Positions 1 through 8,188 are shown, counted from the first letter of the stretch. The stretch is DNA of 64,000 bases from Oscillospiraceae bacterium (GCA_014799385.1 JAAVIC010000017.1:1-64000); one strand, 5' to 3'. A program made the numbers and translations. The notes: generated by a model from the sequence alone, not told the origin.

Positions 1-223
1 CTAATGACTTTGAAAATATGTACAATTTTTCCCCTCATTCCGCCTTCAATTTTGTAGGGTGATCCAATCTTTTGCTTTTTGGTCTGTTTATTTTGTGTTT
101 TTTATTGACATAAGAGCAGGATTACAATGAACTGCTCCAAAAATCCACACGGAATTTAGCGCAAGCGCAGCAAAAAACGCCGCCAAGATCTACACATTCC
201 CATCGGTAATTTGAAAAAGGGTT

Positions 224-242
224 TTAGGGGCGAAGCCCCTAA
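224..242. repeat. 8-bp hairpin upstream of mob gene
   Basis: TTAGGGGC and GCCCCTAA flank a GAA loop. The flanking T-rich sequence would let it act as a terminator for a transcript entering from the left. Function is inferred only. Confidence 0.5.
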
Positions 243-325
243 GTCGGCAAAAACCTCGCCGCGAATGCGCGGATTTTCTCAAAAATTTTTCGAGAATCGA
301 AAATATTTTTGAAATATAAATCCGA

Positions 326-354
326 AAAAATTTACGGATGTTCCGTAAATTTTT
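326..354. repeat. 12-bp perfect inverted repeat
   Basis: AAAAATTTACGG pairs perfectly with CCGTAAATTTTT around a 5-nt loop. It lies in the non-coding stretch before the relaxase gene and may be part of the transfer or replication origin region, or a bidirectional terminator. Confidence 0.5.
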
Positions 355-439
355 GCGAGGTTTTTGGATTTTTTTGAAAAAATTTTCCCGAAAAGCGAAA
401 GCGAAAACGAGAAAATTTTTTCAAGAAAATCCACGGGTT

Positions 440-512
440 CTAGGGTGTCCCTAGCGATATGGAAAATCTTGGCAAAACGGAGTTTTGCCAAGATTGCTAT
501 AGAGTGTAGCAA
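440..512. other. Candidate oriT hairpin cluster
   Basis: Three inverted repeats are packed together 150-220 nt upstream of the MobV gene. CTAGGG/CCCTAG lies at 440-454, a perfect 14-bp stem (AATCTTGGCAAAAC, loop GGA) at 465-495, and TTGCTA/TAGCAA at 494-512. MobV relaxases generally act on an oriT just upstream of their own gene, so this cluster is the best candidate. I cannot identify the nick site. The rest of 1-663 is AT-rich and holds no recognisable gene. Confidence 0.45.
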
Positions 513-663
513 CTTTGGCGCACCCCTGTATTTTGTGGCGGAAAATGCCGCGAAAATCGGTTTCGGCGAAATCGTTTCAAGGCTGAAAAAGAATCCGATT
601 TTTGTACGGATTTTTTCAAAATCCGCGAAAAAGCATTTTCAAAAATCTCACGGAGGTAACAAG

Positions 664-2580
664 ATGAGCAATTCAAAAAATGTTTCACTTTCGTTCCGAA
701 TCGACGATGGAGTGATTGAACACAATAACCGCGACTTCATCGCAAAGAACGTTAACCGCGATAGAATTTCACTGAACATAGCCTACAAAAAAGAAAAAAT
801 CGAGGATAAATATCACGAGCTTTTTGACAAAGCTGTTGAGGAATATAACGCAAAACAGAAACGCGCCGACAGGAAAAAATCCGACTATCTCCACGAGATT
901 ATGAAATCAAAAAAGGAAAAACCTTTTCGTGAGATAATCGTGCAAATCGGCGACAAGGATAACTGCGGCATTGGAACAATTAATGAGGAAGCCGCAAAGG
1001 AAATGCTTGATGAGTATATGCTGGAATTTGAAAAAAGAAATCCCAATCTGAAAGTTTTCAATGCCGTTATGCATTTGGATGAGGCGACCCCTCATCTTCA
1101 CATTGATTTCATTCCGATTTGTCACAGCCATAAGCAAGGATTGTCGACTGCCGTTTCGTTAAAGGGCGCATTGCTTGAGCAAGGATTTTATTCTGTAAAT
1201 CGTTCCGCAAATGAGCAAACCATCTGGGCGGAAAAAGAAAAGGATCATCTTGAAGCAATTTTGAAAAAGCACGGATTTACCCGCGACAATAAAAATATTC
1301 ACCGCGATTATATGAAGGTCGACGAATACAAAGAATACGCGCAAAAAATCCAAGAGATGAACTCGCACATAAATGAACTGAAAAAGAAACCCGCCGATGA
1401 ACTCACGATTGAAGAGCTTGCGAAAATTAAAAATCAGAACGATTTTCTCCGCTCGGAAATTCAAAAGCGCGATGAAAAAATTCGGATTTTGAGTAAGCGT
1501 GTCGGCGCAAAATTCGTTCCGTTCGATGTGTATTCGCAGGATAAAATTATGTTTGTTTGCGCGGAGCTTGAACGAATCGGCGTTCCGTTTGTCGCTGAAA
1601 GCAATTCGATTTACATTCCCGAATACGCGCAAAAGACTTGCGCGGCGGTCGCGGCGAAATTTATTCCGCAGAAAAATATTGGAATCCGCGCGGAAATCGC
1701 GCTTGATATTGACCGCCTGATTTATTCCTCGGAGAATCTCACGGATTTGCTCCAAAAATTGAAAACCGAACTCGGCTATGAAATAAAATCCGACGCAAAA
1801 TACATCGCGGTGAAGTCGCCAAAGGCGCAGCGATTTGTGCGTTTGAAATCTCTCGGTGACGAGTATCTTCCGAAAAATCTGGAGAAACGCATCGCCGAAA
1901 AAGAAAAATTCCCGAACGCCGTCGCGGCGAAATCCAAAGCGGCAAACGAAATTGAGCAGCCGTTTTACACGACAATTACGCGTACAATCATCGAGATCCG
2001 CACGCTGCGTTACAGTCCGCGCAAAACAAATCCGAAAAAGATTTACACGTTTGACAACGACCGCGACATCAATTTTCTTTCGGAACAGTTGCTTACAATG
2101 CACGACTTGAATTTGGATTCTCGCGATAAAATTTACGCTGCCGCTGAGGATTTCACGAAAAATATCTCGGAGAAAAACGAAAAAATCAATCAGCTAAATT
2201 CCGAAATTCCCACGCTGAAATCCGATATTGCGCAGATAAAACTTTTATTTTCAGACTTGAAAAATTCCAAGGACACGATGACGCAGATGAAGATTTCAGC
2301 GGCTCGTGAAAAGGCTGAGAAATACGGAATTAAATCCGAAGAGGATATTGAAAATCTGGATCGGCGTTTGAAATTGATTCCGATGTACATTCAGAATTTG
2401 AAATCGGAATTGATTGAGGAACAGCTCAAGCTCGCGCGCGTTAAAACGCTTATCGGCGCATACGAGGAAATTGTTGAGGGCAACTACATTGACAATCTCC
2501 TAAAGGCGCAAAAAGAGCAGGAAAACAAATCGAAACAAGAGCCGGAGCAGCAAAAGCAAGCTCCCGATAGAATAATTTGA
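664..2580 (+). CDS. MobV-family (Pre/Mob) relaxase
   Basis: 638-residue plasmid mobilisation/recombination protein that would nick oriT and start conjugal transfer. Residues 1-70 carry the family's N-terminal Asn/Arg-rich motif. The hallmark metal-binding motif HLDEATPHLHIDF is at about residues 137-149. The C-terminal half (residues ~220-630) is charged and helical, consistent with coiled coil. The frame is open for 100 codons further upstream, but ATG 664 has a strong CGGAGGTAA site and the upstream part overlaps the hairpin cluster, so 664 is chosen. A terminator follows directly. It marks this segment as a mobilisable element. Family assignment is firm; transfer activity is inferred. Confidence 0.93.
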   Translation: MSNSKNVSLSFRIDDGVIEHNNRDFIAKNVNRDRISLNIAYKKEKIEDKYHELFDKAVEEYNAKQKRADRKKSDYLHEIMKSKKEKPFREIIVQIGDKDNCGIGTINEEAAKEMLDEYMLEFEKRNPNLKVFNAVMHLDEATPHLHIDFIPICHSHKQGLSTAVSLKGALLEQGFYSVNRSANEQTIWAEKEKDHLEAILKKHGFTRDNKNIHRDYMKVDEYKEYAQKIQEMNSHINELKKKPADELTIEELAKIKNQNDFLRSEIQKRDEKIRILSKRVGAKFVPFDVYSQDKIMFVCAELERIGVPFVAESNSIYIPEYAQKTCAAVAAKFIPQKNIGIRAEIALDIDRLIYSSENLTDLLQKLKTELGYEIKSDAKYIAVKSPKAQRFVRLKSLGDEYLPKNLEKRIAEKEKFPNAVAAKSKAANEIEQPFYTTITRTIIEIRTLRYSPRKTNPKKIYTFDNDRDINFLSEQLLTMHDLNLDSRDKIYAAAEDFTKNISEKNEKINQLNSEIPTLKSDIAQIKLLFSDLKNSKDTMTQMKISAAREKAEKYGIKSEEDIENLDRRLKLIPMYIQNLKSELIEEQLKLARVKTLIGAYEEIVEGNYIDNLLKAQKEQENKSKQEPEQQKQAPDRII

Positions 2581-2608
2581 ATCCCGATTAATTTCGGGAT
2601 TTTTTTAA
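2581..2608 (+). terminator. Intrinsic terminator after mob gene
   Basis: ATCCCGA and TCGGGAT form a stem around TTAAT, followed by a run of seven T. It starts immediately after the relaxase stop codon. Confidence 0.75.
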
Positions 2609-2624
2609 TACAGGAGGAAAGATT

Positions 2625-3719
2625 ATGAATGCGATTTTTCAATTGGTAAATCCCGCGAACACAATTTCAATAAACCGTCCGTTGGCGCACGCTCTGGGAC
2701 TGAACGAGGCGGTCATTTACGGTGCGCTCATCTCGAAATTTTACTACTACTCCGAGCGCGGAATGCTTGAGGACGGGTGGTTCTACTCCACCGCTCCCGA
2801 CCTCGCCGAGAGTACCGCACTCTCCGAAAAGCAGCAGAAACGCGCTGTGGATAATCTCATCGGCACAGGATTGATTCGCTCCGAGCTGCGCGGAATGCCC
2901 GCAAAACGGAGTTTTTACATAGTCGAGGACGTAACAGTATTGCAAGAGCTCATCGCTTCGGGAGAAGCGAAAATGCGTGAGATTAAACCCGCCGCTGCCG
3001 AGCGTTACGAGAAAAAACGTCCGACCACTCCGAATCCCGAAACTCAGAACCTGATTAATTTTCTCTCAGAAGGATTGGGGGAAACTATGTCCGAAAATGA
3101 TTCCGAAAATCCGGGGGATAACTGTACCGAAATCACCGAAAATACCGATGAAAATCGCGAAAAAATGCCCGCGAACCCGCATTCCTCCATTGCTCCGACA
3201 AAAGGGCGGAGCAAGGTTCGACAAAAGGTAGGAGCAAGCTCCGCCGAAACGTCGGAGCAGCACTTTATTAAATCTAAATATAATAATCCTGAGATAATCA
3301 ATCCATCTATCGCGCATACGCGCGAGGATACGATTGATGAGATTGATTCGCAAACCGAACGAGAATTTTATTTTTCAATCCTGAAAGAAAATATTTCCTA
3401 CGAGGATTTCTGCGCGAATAATCCCGGAGATAAAACGCAGGTTGACGAGCTGATTTCGATAATGTTGGACGTGATTTGCTCGACAAAACCGACAATCCGC
3501 GCAAACGGTGAGGAGTATCCAAAGGAACTGGTAAAGTCCGTATTTTTGAAACTTGACGAGGGGCATATTGATTACGTTCTGACCGCGCTGAAAAAGAACA
3601 AGACCAAGGTGCGCAATATCCGCGCGTATCTGATAACCACACTGTATAACGCTCCACAGACGATTGACAGCTATTATCAAGCGTGGGTGAATCACGATTT
3701 GTACGGAGGGGAAAAATGA
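2625..3719 (+). CDS. Replication initiator-like protein, DUF6017 C-terminus
   Basis: 364 residues. Residues ~10-105 look like a winged-helix DNA-binding domain (sequence around PLAHALGLNEAVIYGAL, then a wing ending FYIVED), as in RepA_N-type initiators. Residues ~140-220 are a low-complexity linker. The C-terminal ~115 residues (ENISYEDF ... NIRAYLITTLYNAPQTID) match my memory of DUF6017, found on replication proteins of Firmicute plasmids and integrative elements. ATG 2625 has an AGGAGG site. Its last bases overlap the next gene (ATGA). It probably initiates replication of the element; no iterons were recognised nearby. Confidence 0.75.
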   Translation: MNAIFQLVNPANTISINRPLAHALGLNEAVIYGALISKFYYYSERGMLEDGWFYSTAPDLAESTALSEKQQKRAVDNLIGTGLIRSELRGMPAKRSFYIVEDVTVLQELIASGEAKMREIKPAAAERYEKKRPTTPNPETQNLINFLSEGLGETMSENDSENPGDNCTEITENTDENREKMPANPHSSIAPTKGRSKVRQKVGASSAETSEQHFIKSKYNNPEIINPSIAHTREDTIDEIDSQTEREFYFSILKENISYEDFCANNPGDKTQVDELISIMLDVICSTKPTIRANGEEYPKELVKSVFLKLDEGHIDYVLTALKKNKTKVRNIRAYLITTLYNAPQTIDSYYQAWVNHDLYGGEK

Positions 3720-4291
3720 TAATTCTTGCAATAGCCGACCTGCACGATTGGAGCGCGGACGAGCTTGAGCTTATCCGCGATTTGGACTTCGACTGCTGCT
3801 GTCTGCTCGGAGATATTCCCAATGTGGCATTGGAAATTATTAAGCGGCTTGTACGCAAGCCGTTATTCGGAGTTTTGGGGAATCACGACGAGCCGAGTAC
3901 ATTGTCCCGCTGCGGAATCCCGAATCTGAACGGGGAATCCGTGACAATAAACGGCGTAACCATCGCGGGATTCGGCGGCTCTCATCGATACAAGAACGGC
4001 GATTATCCGATGCTCACGCAAAAGGAAAGTATTGCCGCCGCCAAGCTATGCCCCAAGGCGGATATTCTGATTTCACACGATACGGCATTTCACGTAATGA
4101 ATCGGCTTGACAACGCGCATTGCGGACTTAAAGGCATTGCAAAATACATCTCGCGGAACAAACCAAAATTGAACATCTGCGGACATTATCACGAGAACAC
4201 GCACCGAAAATACAAGCACTGCGACATTTTGTGCGTGTATAGGTGCGCTTTGGTGACGTTCCCGGAGAATACGGTGAAGGTCATATTTTAG
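3716..4291 (+). CDS. Metallophosphoesterase
   Basis: 191 residues of the calcineurin-like phosphoesterase fold. The five metal-binding blocks are visible in order: ADLHD near residue 8, GDIP near 34, GNHDE near 56, ISHD near 115 and GHYHEN near 150. It hydrolyses phosphoesters; the substrate is unknown. The start ATG 3716 overlaps the preceding stop (ATGA) and has a GGAGGGG site, implying translational coupling with the replication gene. Accessory cargo of the mobile element, possibly nucleic-acid or nucleotide directed. Confidence 0.85.
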   Translation: MIILAIADLHDWSADELELIRDLDFDCCCLLGDIPNVALEIIKRLVRKPLFGVLGNHDEPSTLSRCGIPNLNGESVTINGVTIAGFGGSHRYKNGDYPMLTQKESIAAAKLCPKADILISHDTAFHVMNRLDNAHCGLKGIAKYISRNKPKLNICGHYHENTHRKYKHCDILCVYRCALVTFPENTVKVIF

Positions 4292-4367
4292 GTTGTGCTA
4301 TATGTATCCGCGTGGATTTTTCTTTTTCAGAACGGAAAAATTTTTCAAGGAAATTTTGAAAAAGGGG

Positions 4368-4396
4368 TTGACAAACGCGAAAAAATAGCATATAAT
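4368..4396 (+). promoter_or_regulatory. Consensus promoter for small RNA gene
   Basis: TTGACA (4368-4373) and TATAAT (4391-4396) are separated by exactly 17 bp. No coding sequence starts for 250 bp downstream, so the first product is an RNA. Confidence 0.85.
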
Positions 4397-4402
4397 ATAC
4401 TT

Positions 4403-4627
4403 AGAAACGGTGGAATCACCGTTTGACAGGCGGCAAGAGCTGCCGGGCGGGCAACGAAGCGAAAGCGGGAGTGCTTTGCTAAGTGATGAAGCGTGAAACG
4501 CGCCAACAGCGTTCTCTCGTGGAGCTTGACGGTGGGTTTGCATATCAAACCACAAGTTGGCTAGATATTTCATATCGAAAAGGAAAATATGCTAAAAGGC
4601 TCTGATGATTCGGAGCCTTTTATTTTA
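4403..4627 (+). ncRNA. Structured RNA gene (~220 nt) before PBECR4 gene
   Basis: A transcript would begin near 4403 and end at an intrinsic terminator (AAAAGGCTC/GAGCCTTTT stem at 4594-4621 plus T-rich tail). Hairpins seen: AAACGGTG/CACCGTTT at the 5' end; GGCGGC/GCTGCC; GCG-tga-like stems around GCGAAAGC and GCGTGAAACGC; GGTTTG/CAAACC; CATAT/ATATG. The stretch is GC-rich against AT-rich flanks and has no convincing reading frame. It could be an independent ncRNA, a leader of the following gene, or an RNA partner of it. I cannot assign it to a known RNA family by eye. Confidence 0.65.
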
Positions 4628-4646
4628 CATATTATAGGGTAACAAT

Positions 4647-5753
4647 ATGAGTACAATTTATGATGCAGCGATCGAATTCCAAGAACTTATGAAATTTGAA
4701 TATAATATTGTTTTAGGCTACAAGGGCAGAAGTGTTGAAGTTCCAATTAGATTTGATGAGAATGACTTTCATCATCTTTGCGGTTTACACAAACTTACCG
4801 ATTTGCAGCATATTTCATCGGCAAAAAACAAGCCTGCATTATTCAAAGAAATACTTGATAAAAAAATAACCGATAGTGTTTTGAAACAAAGTTCCTATTA
4901 TTTAAGTGATGAAGTATATGACCGAATAAACAGAGTTTATGAATTACCCACACTTTTGAATCGTTTATCTGATAAAACTACATCGTTATATAAATTTAAC
5001 AAAAATGCGAATAGTGGTTCAAATATTCCCGGAAATTATCTCATAAAAGGACAAGCTAGTGACCAAAAGACCGTATATTTTGTTTTGTTAAACGACTCTG
5101 TTGATCCAAATAAGTATTTTGGAATATCTATTTTTTCTCGTGATTTATCTGATAAAAAACAAAGAGACTTTGCCGACGGTCACACCCCCAATACCTTATT
5201 GTATGTCAGTAAAACCCCTCTAACAGCGGACAAGCAGCTCGACAAGGAAAAGGAAATTGTGCTATATCAGCGTCCATCGTATGCCGCTCCGAACAACAGC
5301 AATATTAAAATAGTTAAATTTACACCGATTACAAGTGTTATTGGTGATACCGCTGCCCTAGCTGTTCCGCGCCCATCATTCGGACAAGCCCTCGTGAATC
5401 TCATCAACAAATGGGCAGATAGAATCCAAGAGGGAATCGAGAATCGCCGCCGTGAGCTTAAATCCGCGAAAAGAGAGATTTACGAATTGAAACAAGCCCT
5501 TTCCGAACGTGATGAACAGCTCGCCCAAAAAGACGAACAACTCAACGCGAAAGACGATGAAATAGCGGTTTTACATAAGCAGAACACAGCACTTACAGTG
5601 GAGATGTACGAACAAAGGAAGCTCATTCAAGCAGCCAATCCGCCCAAAATCCTGTCGCAGAAGCTTGATGAAGCAAGAAAGAAGTGCCGCGAACGGAATG
5701 TTCAGAATCCGCACCGCCGCAATCCGCCGAATCAAAATCGCCATAAGCGGTGA
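4647..5753 (+). CDS. PBECR4 domain protein with coiled-coil tail
   Basis: 368 residues. Residues ~1-190 (FQELMKFEYNIVLGYKGRSVEV, FHHLCGLHKLTDL, later FGISIFSRDLSD and TLLYVSKTPL) match what I recall of PBECR4, a predicted nuclease-like domain of the barnase/EndoU/colicin/RelE group common in mobile elements. Residues ~255-345 are strongly coiled-coil (RRELKSAKREIYELKQAL, repeated DEQL). The tail is basic (HRRNPPNQNRHKR). Start ATG 4647 follows AGGGTAAC. The gene lies 20 nt after the terminator of a structured RNA gene. Catalysis is predicted, not shown. Confidence 0.7.
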   Translation: MSTIYDAAIEFQELMKFEYNIVLGYKGRSVEVPIRFDENDFHHLCGLHKLTDLQHISSAKNKPALFKEILDKKITDSVLKQSSYYLSDEVYDRINRVYELPTLLNRLSDKTTSLYKFNKNANSGSNIPGNYLIKGQASDQKTVYFVLLNDSVDPNKYFGISIFSRDLSDKKQRDFADGHTPNTLLYVSKTPLTADKQLDKEKEIVLYQRPSYAAPNNSNIKIVKFTPITSVIGDTAALAVPRPSFGQALVNLINKWADRIQEGIENRRRELKSAKREIYELKQALSERDEQLAQKDEQLNAKDDEIAVLHKQNTALTVEMYEQRKLIQAANPPKILSQKLDEARKKCRERNVQNPHRRNPPNQNRHKR

Positions 5754-5794
5754 TACATAAGTATAAAAAGCGGAGCGTTTGCCCCGCATTTTTT

Positions 5795-5810
5795 GTGTCA
5801 CCCGTGACAC
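5795..5810. repeat. GTGTCAC palindrome, copy 1
   Basis: GTGTCACCCGTGACAC, an inverted repeat with 7-bp arms. First of three copies flanking the membrane-protein gene; likely a protein-binding site. Confidence 0.7.
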
Positions 5811-5839
5811 ATTTTCTTTTTCAGCCTTGAAAATTTTGC

Positions 5840-5855
5840 GTGTCACGGGTGACAC
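5840..5855. repeat. GTGTCAC palindrome, copy 2
   Basis: GTGTCACGGGTGACAC. The preceding ~24 bases (CTTTTTCAGCCTTGAAAA...) are also similar to those before copy 3, so the repeated unit is about 40 bp. The rest of 5754-6061 holds the promoter of the next gene and nothing else recognised. Confidence 0.7.
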
Positions 5856-5984
5856 GCTTTTTGAATTAAGCGACAAAAGCATTCAAAGCGCGGCATTTTG
5901 TTGTAAAAATCCACAGAATTTCACACTTAAACAAATCTGCTTTTTGTAGGATTTTCCAAACTTAAAAAAACACAGTATTCCCTA

Positions 5985-6013
5985 TTGACATTACCGCGTT
6001 AAAGTGATAAAAT
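5985..6013 (+). promoter_or_regulatory. Promoter of membrane protein gene
   Basis: TTGACA (5985-5990), 17-bp spacer, TAAAAT (6008-6013). Start codon is about 45 nt downstream. Confidence 0.75.
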
Positions 6014-6061
6014 ATAAAGGTGTAAAGATAAATTAAAATTTTTGAAAGGCGGAAATGTGAA

Positions 6062-6790
6062 ATGCCACTTATTATTTTACTTGTCATTATGGGGGTTTTG
6101 TTTGTTGGAGCGATAGTGATAAATTTAGGCATCGCGCTTATAAAAGGTACAGTAGCCAATATTGTCGCAGCGGACGCGATTATCGTTACGGGACTAATGA
6201 TTTTTCTGATTCACGGCAACGGGGTACATATAGTGTTCTCGATTCTTCTGGGACTTGTGGTTGGGGCTTGCTTTGTCGCGCTGACGAAAATTCCCGTGTT
6301 CGGGAAAATATTTGTGGTGATTTGCGGCTTGGGTTGGGCATTCGGACTATATCAATTGATAGACGATTTCGGAATTTTTTATAAGCTGAATAACGACCCG
6401 ATTTACACAGAAGACCCTCACGTTTTATCCGAGCTGTTTGAAAGCGACCCCATCTGGTGGTGGACAATCGTGATTATAATGGTGCTTGTTTTTGTGGGAT
6501 TACATTTGAAATGCGTAATTAAAAGCGCAGACCTTGATGATGCCGATTTGACAGGAGTTCAGCAGGACATTCAGCCGCCAACAAGGGCAGTAAGCAGGGA
6601 AGAACTGCTAAGTATGAGTACCGAAAAGCTTATGCAGCACGCAGGTATCACAAACAGTACACAACCCGCCGCTGCCAAACATTCCGACACTCAGACCACC
6701 GAAACCAAAGAACGCAAGGAGTTTGAAATTTACACACCAACCAACGAGGAAATTGCTAATTCCGTTCCGTATAACCCCAACAGAAAATAA
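6062..6790 (+). CDS. Membrane protein of unknown function
   Basis: 242 residues, not recognised. Hydrophobic segments at about 1-30, 38-60, 62-80, 84-102 and 137-155 suggest five membrane spans. A cytosolic tail of ~85 polar residues follows (QPPTRAVSREELLSMSTEKLMQHAG). It has a consensus promoter and an AAGGCGG ribosome site, and is flanked on both sides by GTGTCAC palindromes, which suggests a stand-alone regulated unit on the mobile element. Confidence 0.75.
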   Translation: MPLIILLVIMGVLFVGAIVINLGIALIKGTVANIVAADAIIVTGLMIFLIHGNGVHIVFSILLGLVVGACFVALTKIPVFGKIFVVICGLGWAFGLYQLIDDFGIFYKLNNDPIYTEDPHVLSELFESDPIWWWTIVIIMVLVFVGLHLKCVIKSADLDDADLTGVQQDIQPPTRAVSREELLSMSTEKLMQHAGITNSTQPAAAKHSDTQTTETKERKEFEIYTPTNEEIANSVPYNPNRK

Positions 6791-6859
6791 ATTCAATAAA
6801 ACGCGACTGATTCCGTATGGGGAATCAGTCGTTCTTCTTTTTCAAACTTGAAAAAAATT

Positions 6860-6875
6860 GTGTCACTGGTGACAC
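6860..6875. repeat. GTGTCAC palindrome, copy 3
   Basis: GTGTCACTGGTGACAC, preceded like copy 2 by CTTTTTCAAACTTGAAAAA. It sits just upstream of the promoter of the large RNA candidate. Confidence 0.7.
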
Positions 6876-6911
6876 GTGAATTGTAGAAATTACATTTTTT
6901 CAAAAAAGGGC

Positions 6912-6940
6912 TTGACAATCCCTGAAAAATGTGGTAAAAT
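6912..6940 (+). promoter_or_regulatory. Promoter of large RNA candidate
   Basis: TTGACA (6912-6917), 17-bp spacer, TAAAAT (6935-6940). Confidence 0.75.
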
Positions 6941-6944
6941 AGAT

Positions 6945-7542
6945 AAAGGCAAATAAAAAACGCTCGCAACCTAGCGGAGTGCACTAACACTGCGCTAGGC
7001 GACCAGACAGAAACTGCAATTTCTGAATGGCTTTTACGAACGTCTTTATTGTGCTACTTTGAGCCTTACGGTTTATTATAGCACATTAAACATACTTTTG
7101 TCAAGAGCTTTTCGGATTTTTTCGCATTCGTCCGGGAGGCTCTTTAGCTTTTCCACATTTGAGTCTCGGGTTTTGCCTTACAAATTGAATCCCTCTATCG
7201 CGAGAACAAGCCTTCTGCTGTAAGGACTTCCGCCACGACAACCGTTACCGATTCCATTCTTGGTTGAACGGTCGAGCGAGTACCCCGACGGGATGCCGGG
7301 TAAACAGAGCAGTCACACCAGCCGCAAAATCGGTGCGGAAAGAAGGAACGGGTGGAGCAGTGTGCGATGCCGCTGTGGACGAACCATCAAAAGCAAAAGT
7401 GTAGCGATTAGGAGAACCCAATCGTATAACTCACGGGGCGGCAACCGTCCCACTGGAAGCCGTTCCGTGTTTTATATAAATTTTATTTTCTGCTTTGCAG
7501 AGCTTATACCCCCACAAATGGTTGTATAAGCTGTGCTAAGCG
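6945..7542 (+). ncRNA. Candidate large structured RNA (~600 nt)
   Basis: A near-consensus promoter drives ~600 nt with no credible gene; the one open frame (7260-7529) is arginine-rich and has no ribosome site. Dense pairing is visible: CCTAGCG-g-AGTG/CACT-g-CGCTAGG at the 5' end, CAGAAA/TTTCTG, TGTGCTA/TAGCACA, AAGAGC/GCTCTT, CCTTACA/TGTAAGG, CCGC/GCGG, and a long 3' stem AGCTTATAC/GTATAAGCT extended outward by GCTT/AAGC. It ends beside tRNA-Gln. Size, complexity, mobile-element setting and tRNA neighbour recall large ornate RNAs such as ROOL and GOLLD, but I cannot confirm family membership. Confidence 0.55.
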
Positions 7543-7545
7543 ATT

Positions 7546-7621
7546 TGGTTGGGGCGGAAGGATTTGAACCCTCGGAATGGTGGAGTCAGAGTCCACTGCC
7601 TTACCACTTGGCGACGCCCCA
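7546..7621 (-). tRNA. tRNA-Gln (CTG)
   Basis: Cloverleaf on the minus strand: acceptor TGGGGCG/CGCCCCA, anticodon loop CTCTGAC with anticodon CTG, T-loop GGTTCAAATCC, discriminator A and encoded CCA. 76 nt including CCA. Confidence 0.93.
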
Positions 7622-7787
7622 AAATCTAACAATATTATTATATCACAATCGATAAGATTTGTCAAGTACTTTTTGAACTTTTTACAAAAATATTTTGGCT
7701 GAAAGAGTGAGGATTATACACAAATTCTGTAAATTTCGAGAAAATCTCAAAAAACACAAAAAAATCTAAAAAAATTCTAAAAAGTGC

Positions 7788-7816
7788 TTGACAAATCGAA
7801 ATAAATGTGGTATAAT
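7788..7816 (+). promoter_or_regulatory. Promoter of tRNA-Met-tRNA-Glu unit
   Basis: TTGACA (7788-7793), 17 bp, TATAAT (7811-7816), ending 17 bp before the first tRNA. The rest of 7622-7833 is AT-rich and carries nothing else. Confidence 0.85.
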
Positions 7817-7833
7817 AATCTAGTCATAGATAT

Positions 7834-7910
7834 GGCGGTATAGCTCAGTTGGCTAGAGCACTTGGTTCATACCCAGGGTGTCATTGGTTCGAATCCGATT
7901 ACCGCTACCA
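7834..7910 (+). tRNA. tRNA-Met (CAT)
   Basis: Acceptor GGCGGTA pairs with TACCGCT (G-U at the end). The anticodon loop is TTCATAC, anticodon CAT; T-loop GGTTCGAATCC; CCA is encoded. The paired first position argues for an elongator-type, not initiator, tRNA. An Ile tRNA with modified CAT is possible. Confidence 0.9.
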
Positions 7911-7913
7911 TAT

Positions 7914-7988
7914 GGCCCGTTGGTCAAGAGGTTAAGACATCGCCCTTTCACGGCGGAATCATGGGTTCGATTCCCGTACGGGTCACCA
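7914..7988 (+). tRNA. tRNA-Glu (TTC)
   Basis: Acceptor GGCCCGT/ACGGGTC, anticodon loop CTTTCAC with anticodon TTC, T-loop GGTTCGATTCC, encoded CCA. Three nt after tRNA-Met, same transcript. Confidence 0.93.
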
Positions 7989-8003
7989 GCATTAAGCTGT
8001 TTC

Positions 8004-8042
8004 AGAAAATCCCAATGAAGAGATCATTGGGATTTTCTGTTT
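8004..8042 (+). terminator. Terminator of tRNA operon
   Basis: Perfect 15-bp stem AGAAAATCCCAATGA/TCATTGGGATTTTCT with loop AGAGA, then T-rich sequence. Confidence 0.85.
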
Positions 8043-8090
8043 TTATATGATTATATGGAAACCCTGTCCTGTCAATGTTTTACAATCAAG

Positions 8091-8121
8091 AAATCCCCCT
8101 GTTTATACAAGGGGGATTTTT
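8091..8121. terminator. Probable terminator of minus-strand operon
   Basis: AAATCCCCCT/AGGGGGATTT stem with an 8-nt loop (GTTTATAC plus A). It lies 70 bp past the end of the flavodoxin gene and can work in either direction. Confidence 0.6.
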
Positions 8122-8188
8122 CGATGTAAAGGCTTTTGCAGTCCACCTTAGGAGAACCGCATAAATAAAGGGTTTGTTTACGGAGAAA

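Noticed and set aside
364-663. N-terminal 100-residue extension of the relaxase
   Set aside because: It overlaps the hairpin cluster, is Lys/Phe-rich without family match, and the strong ribosome site precedes ATG 664.
1159-2103. Minus-strand open frame opposite the relaxase gene
   Set aside because: Arg/Phe-rich translation with no family resemblance; the opposite strand has the MobV motif.
4403-4627. tmRNA, SRP RNA or RNase P RNA
   Set aside because: None of the conserved cores (tmRNA tag region, SRP GGAA tetraloop domain, RNase P GAGGAAAGTCC) is present.
7260-7529. Possible 89-residue gene
   Set aside because: No ribosome site, biased Arg/Ser composition, and it lies within densely base-paired sequence better explained as structured RNA.
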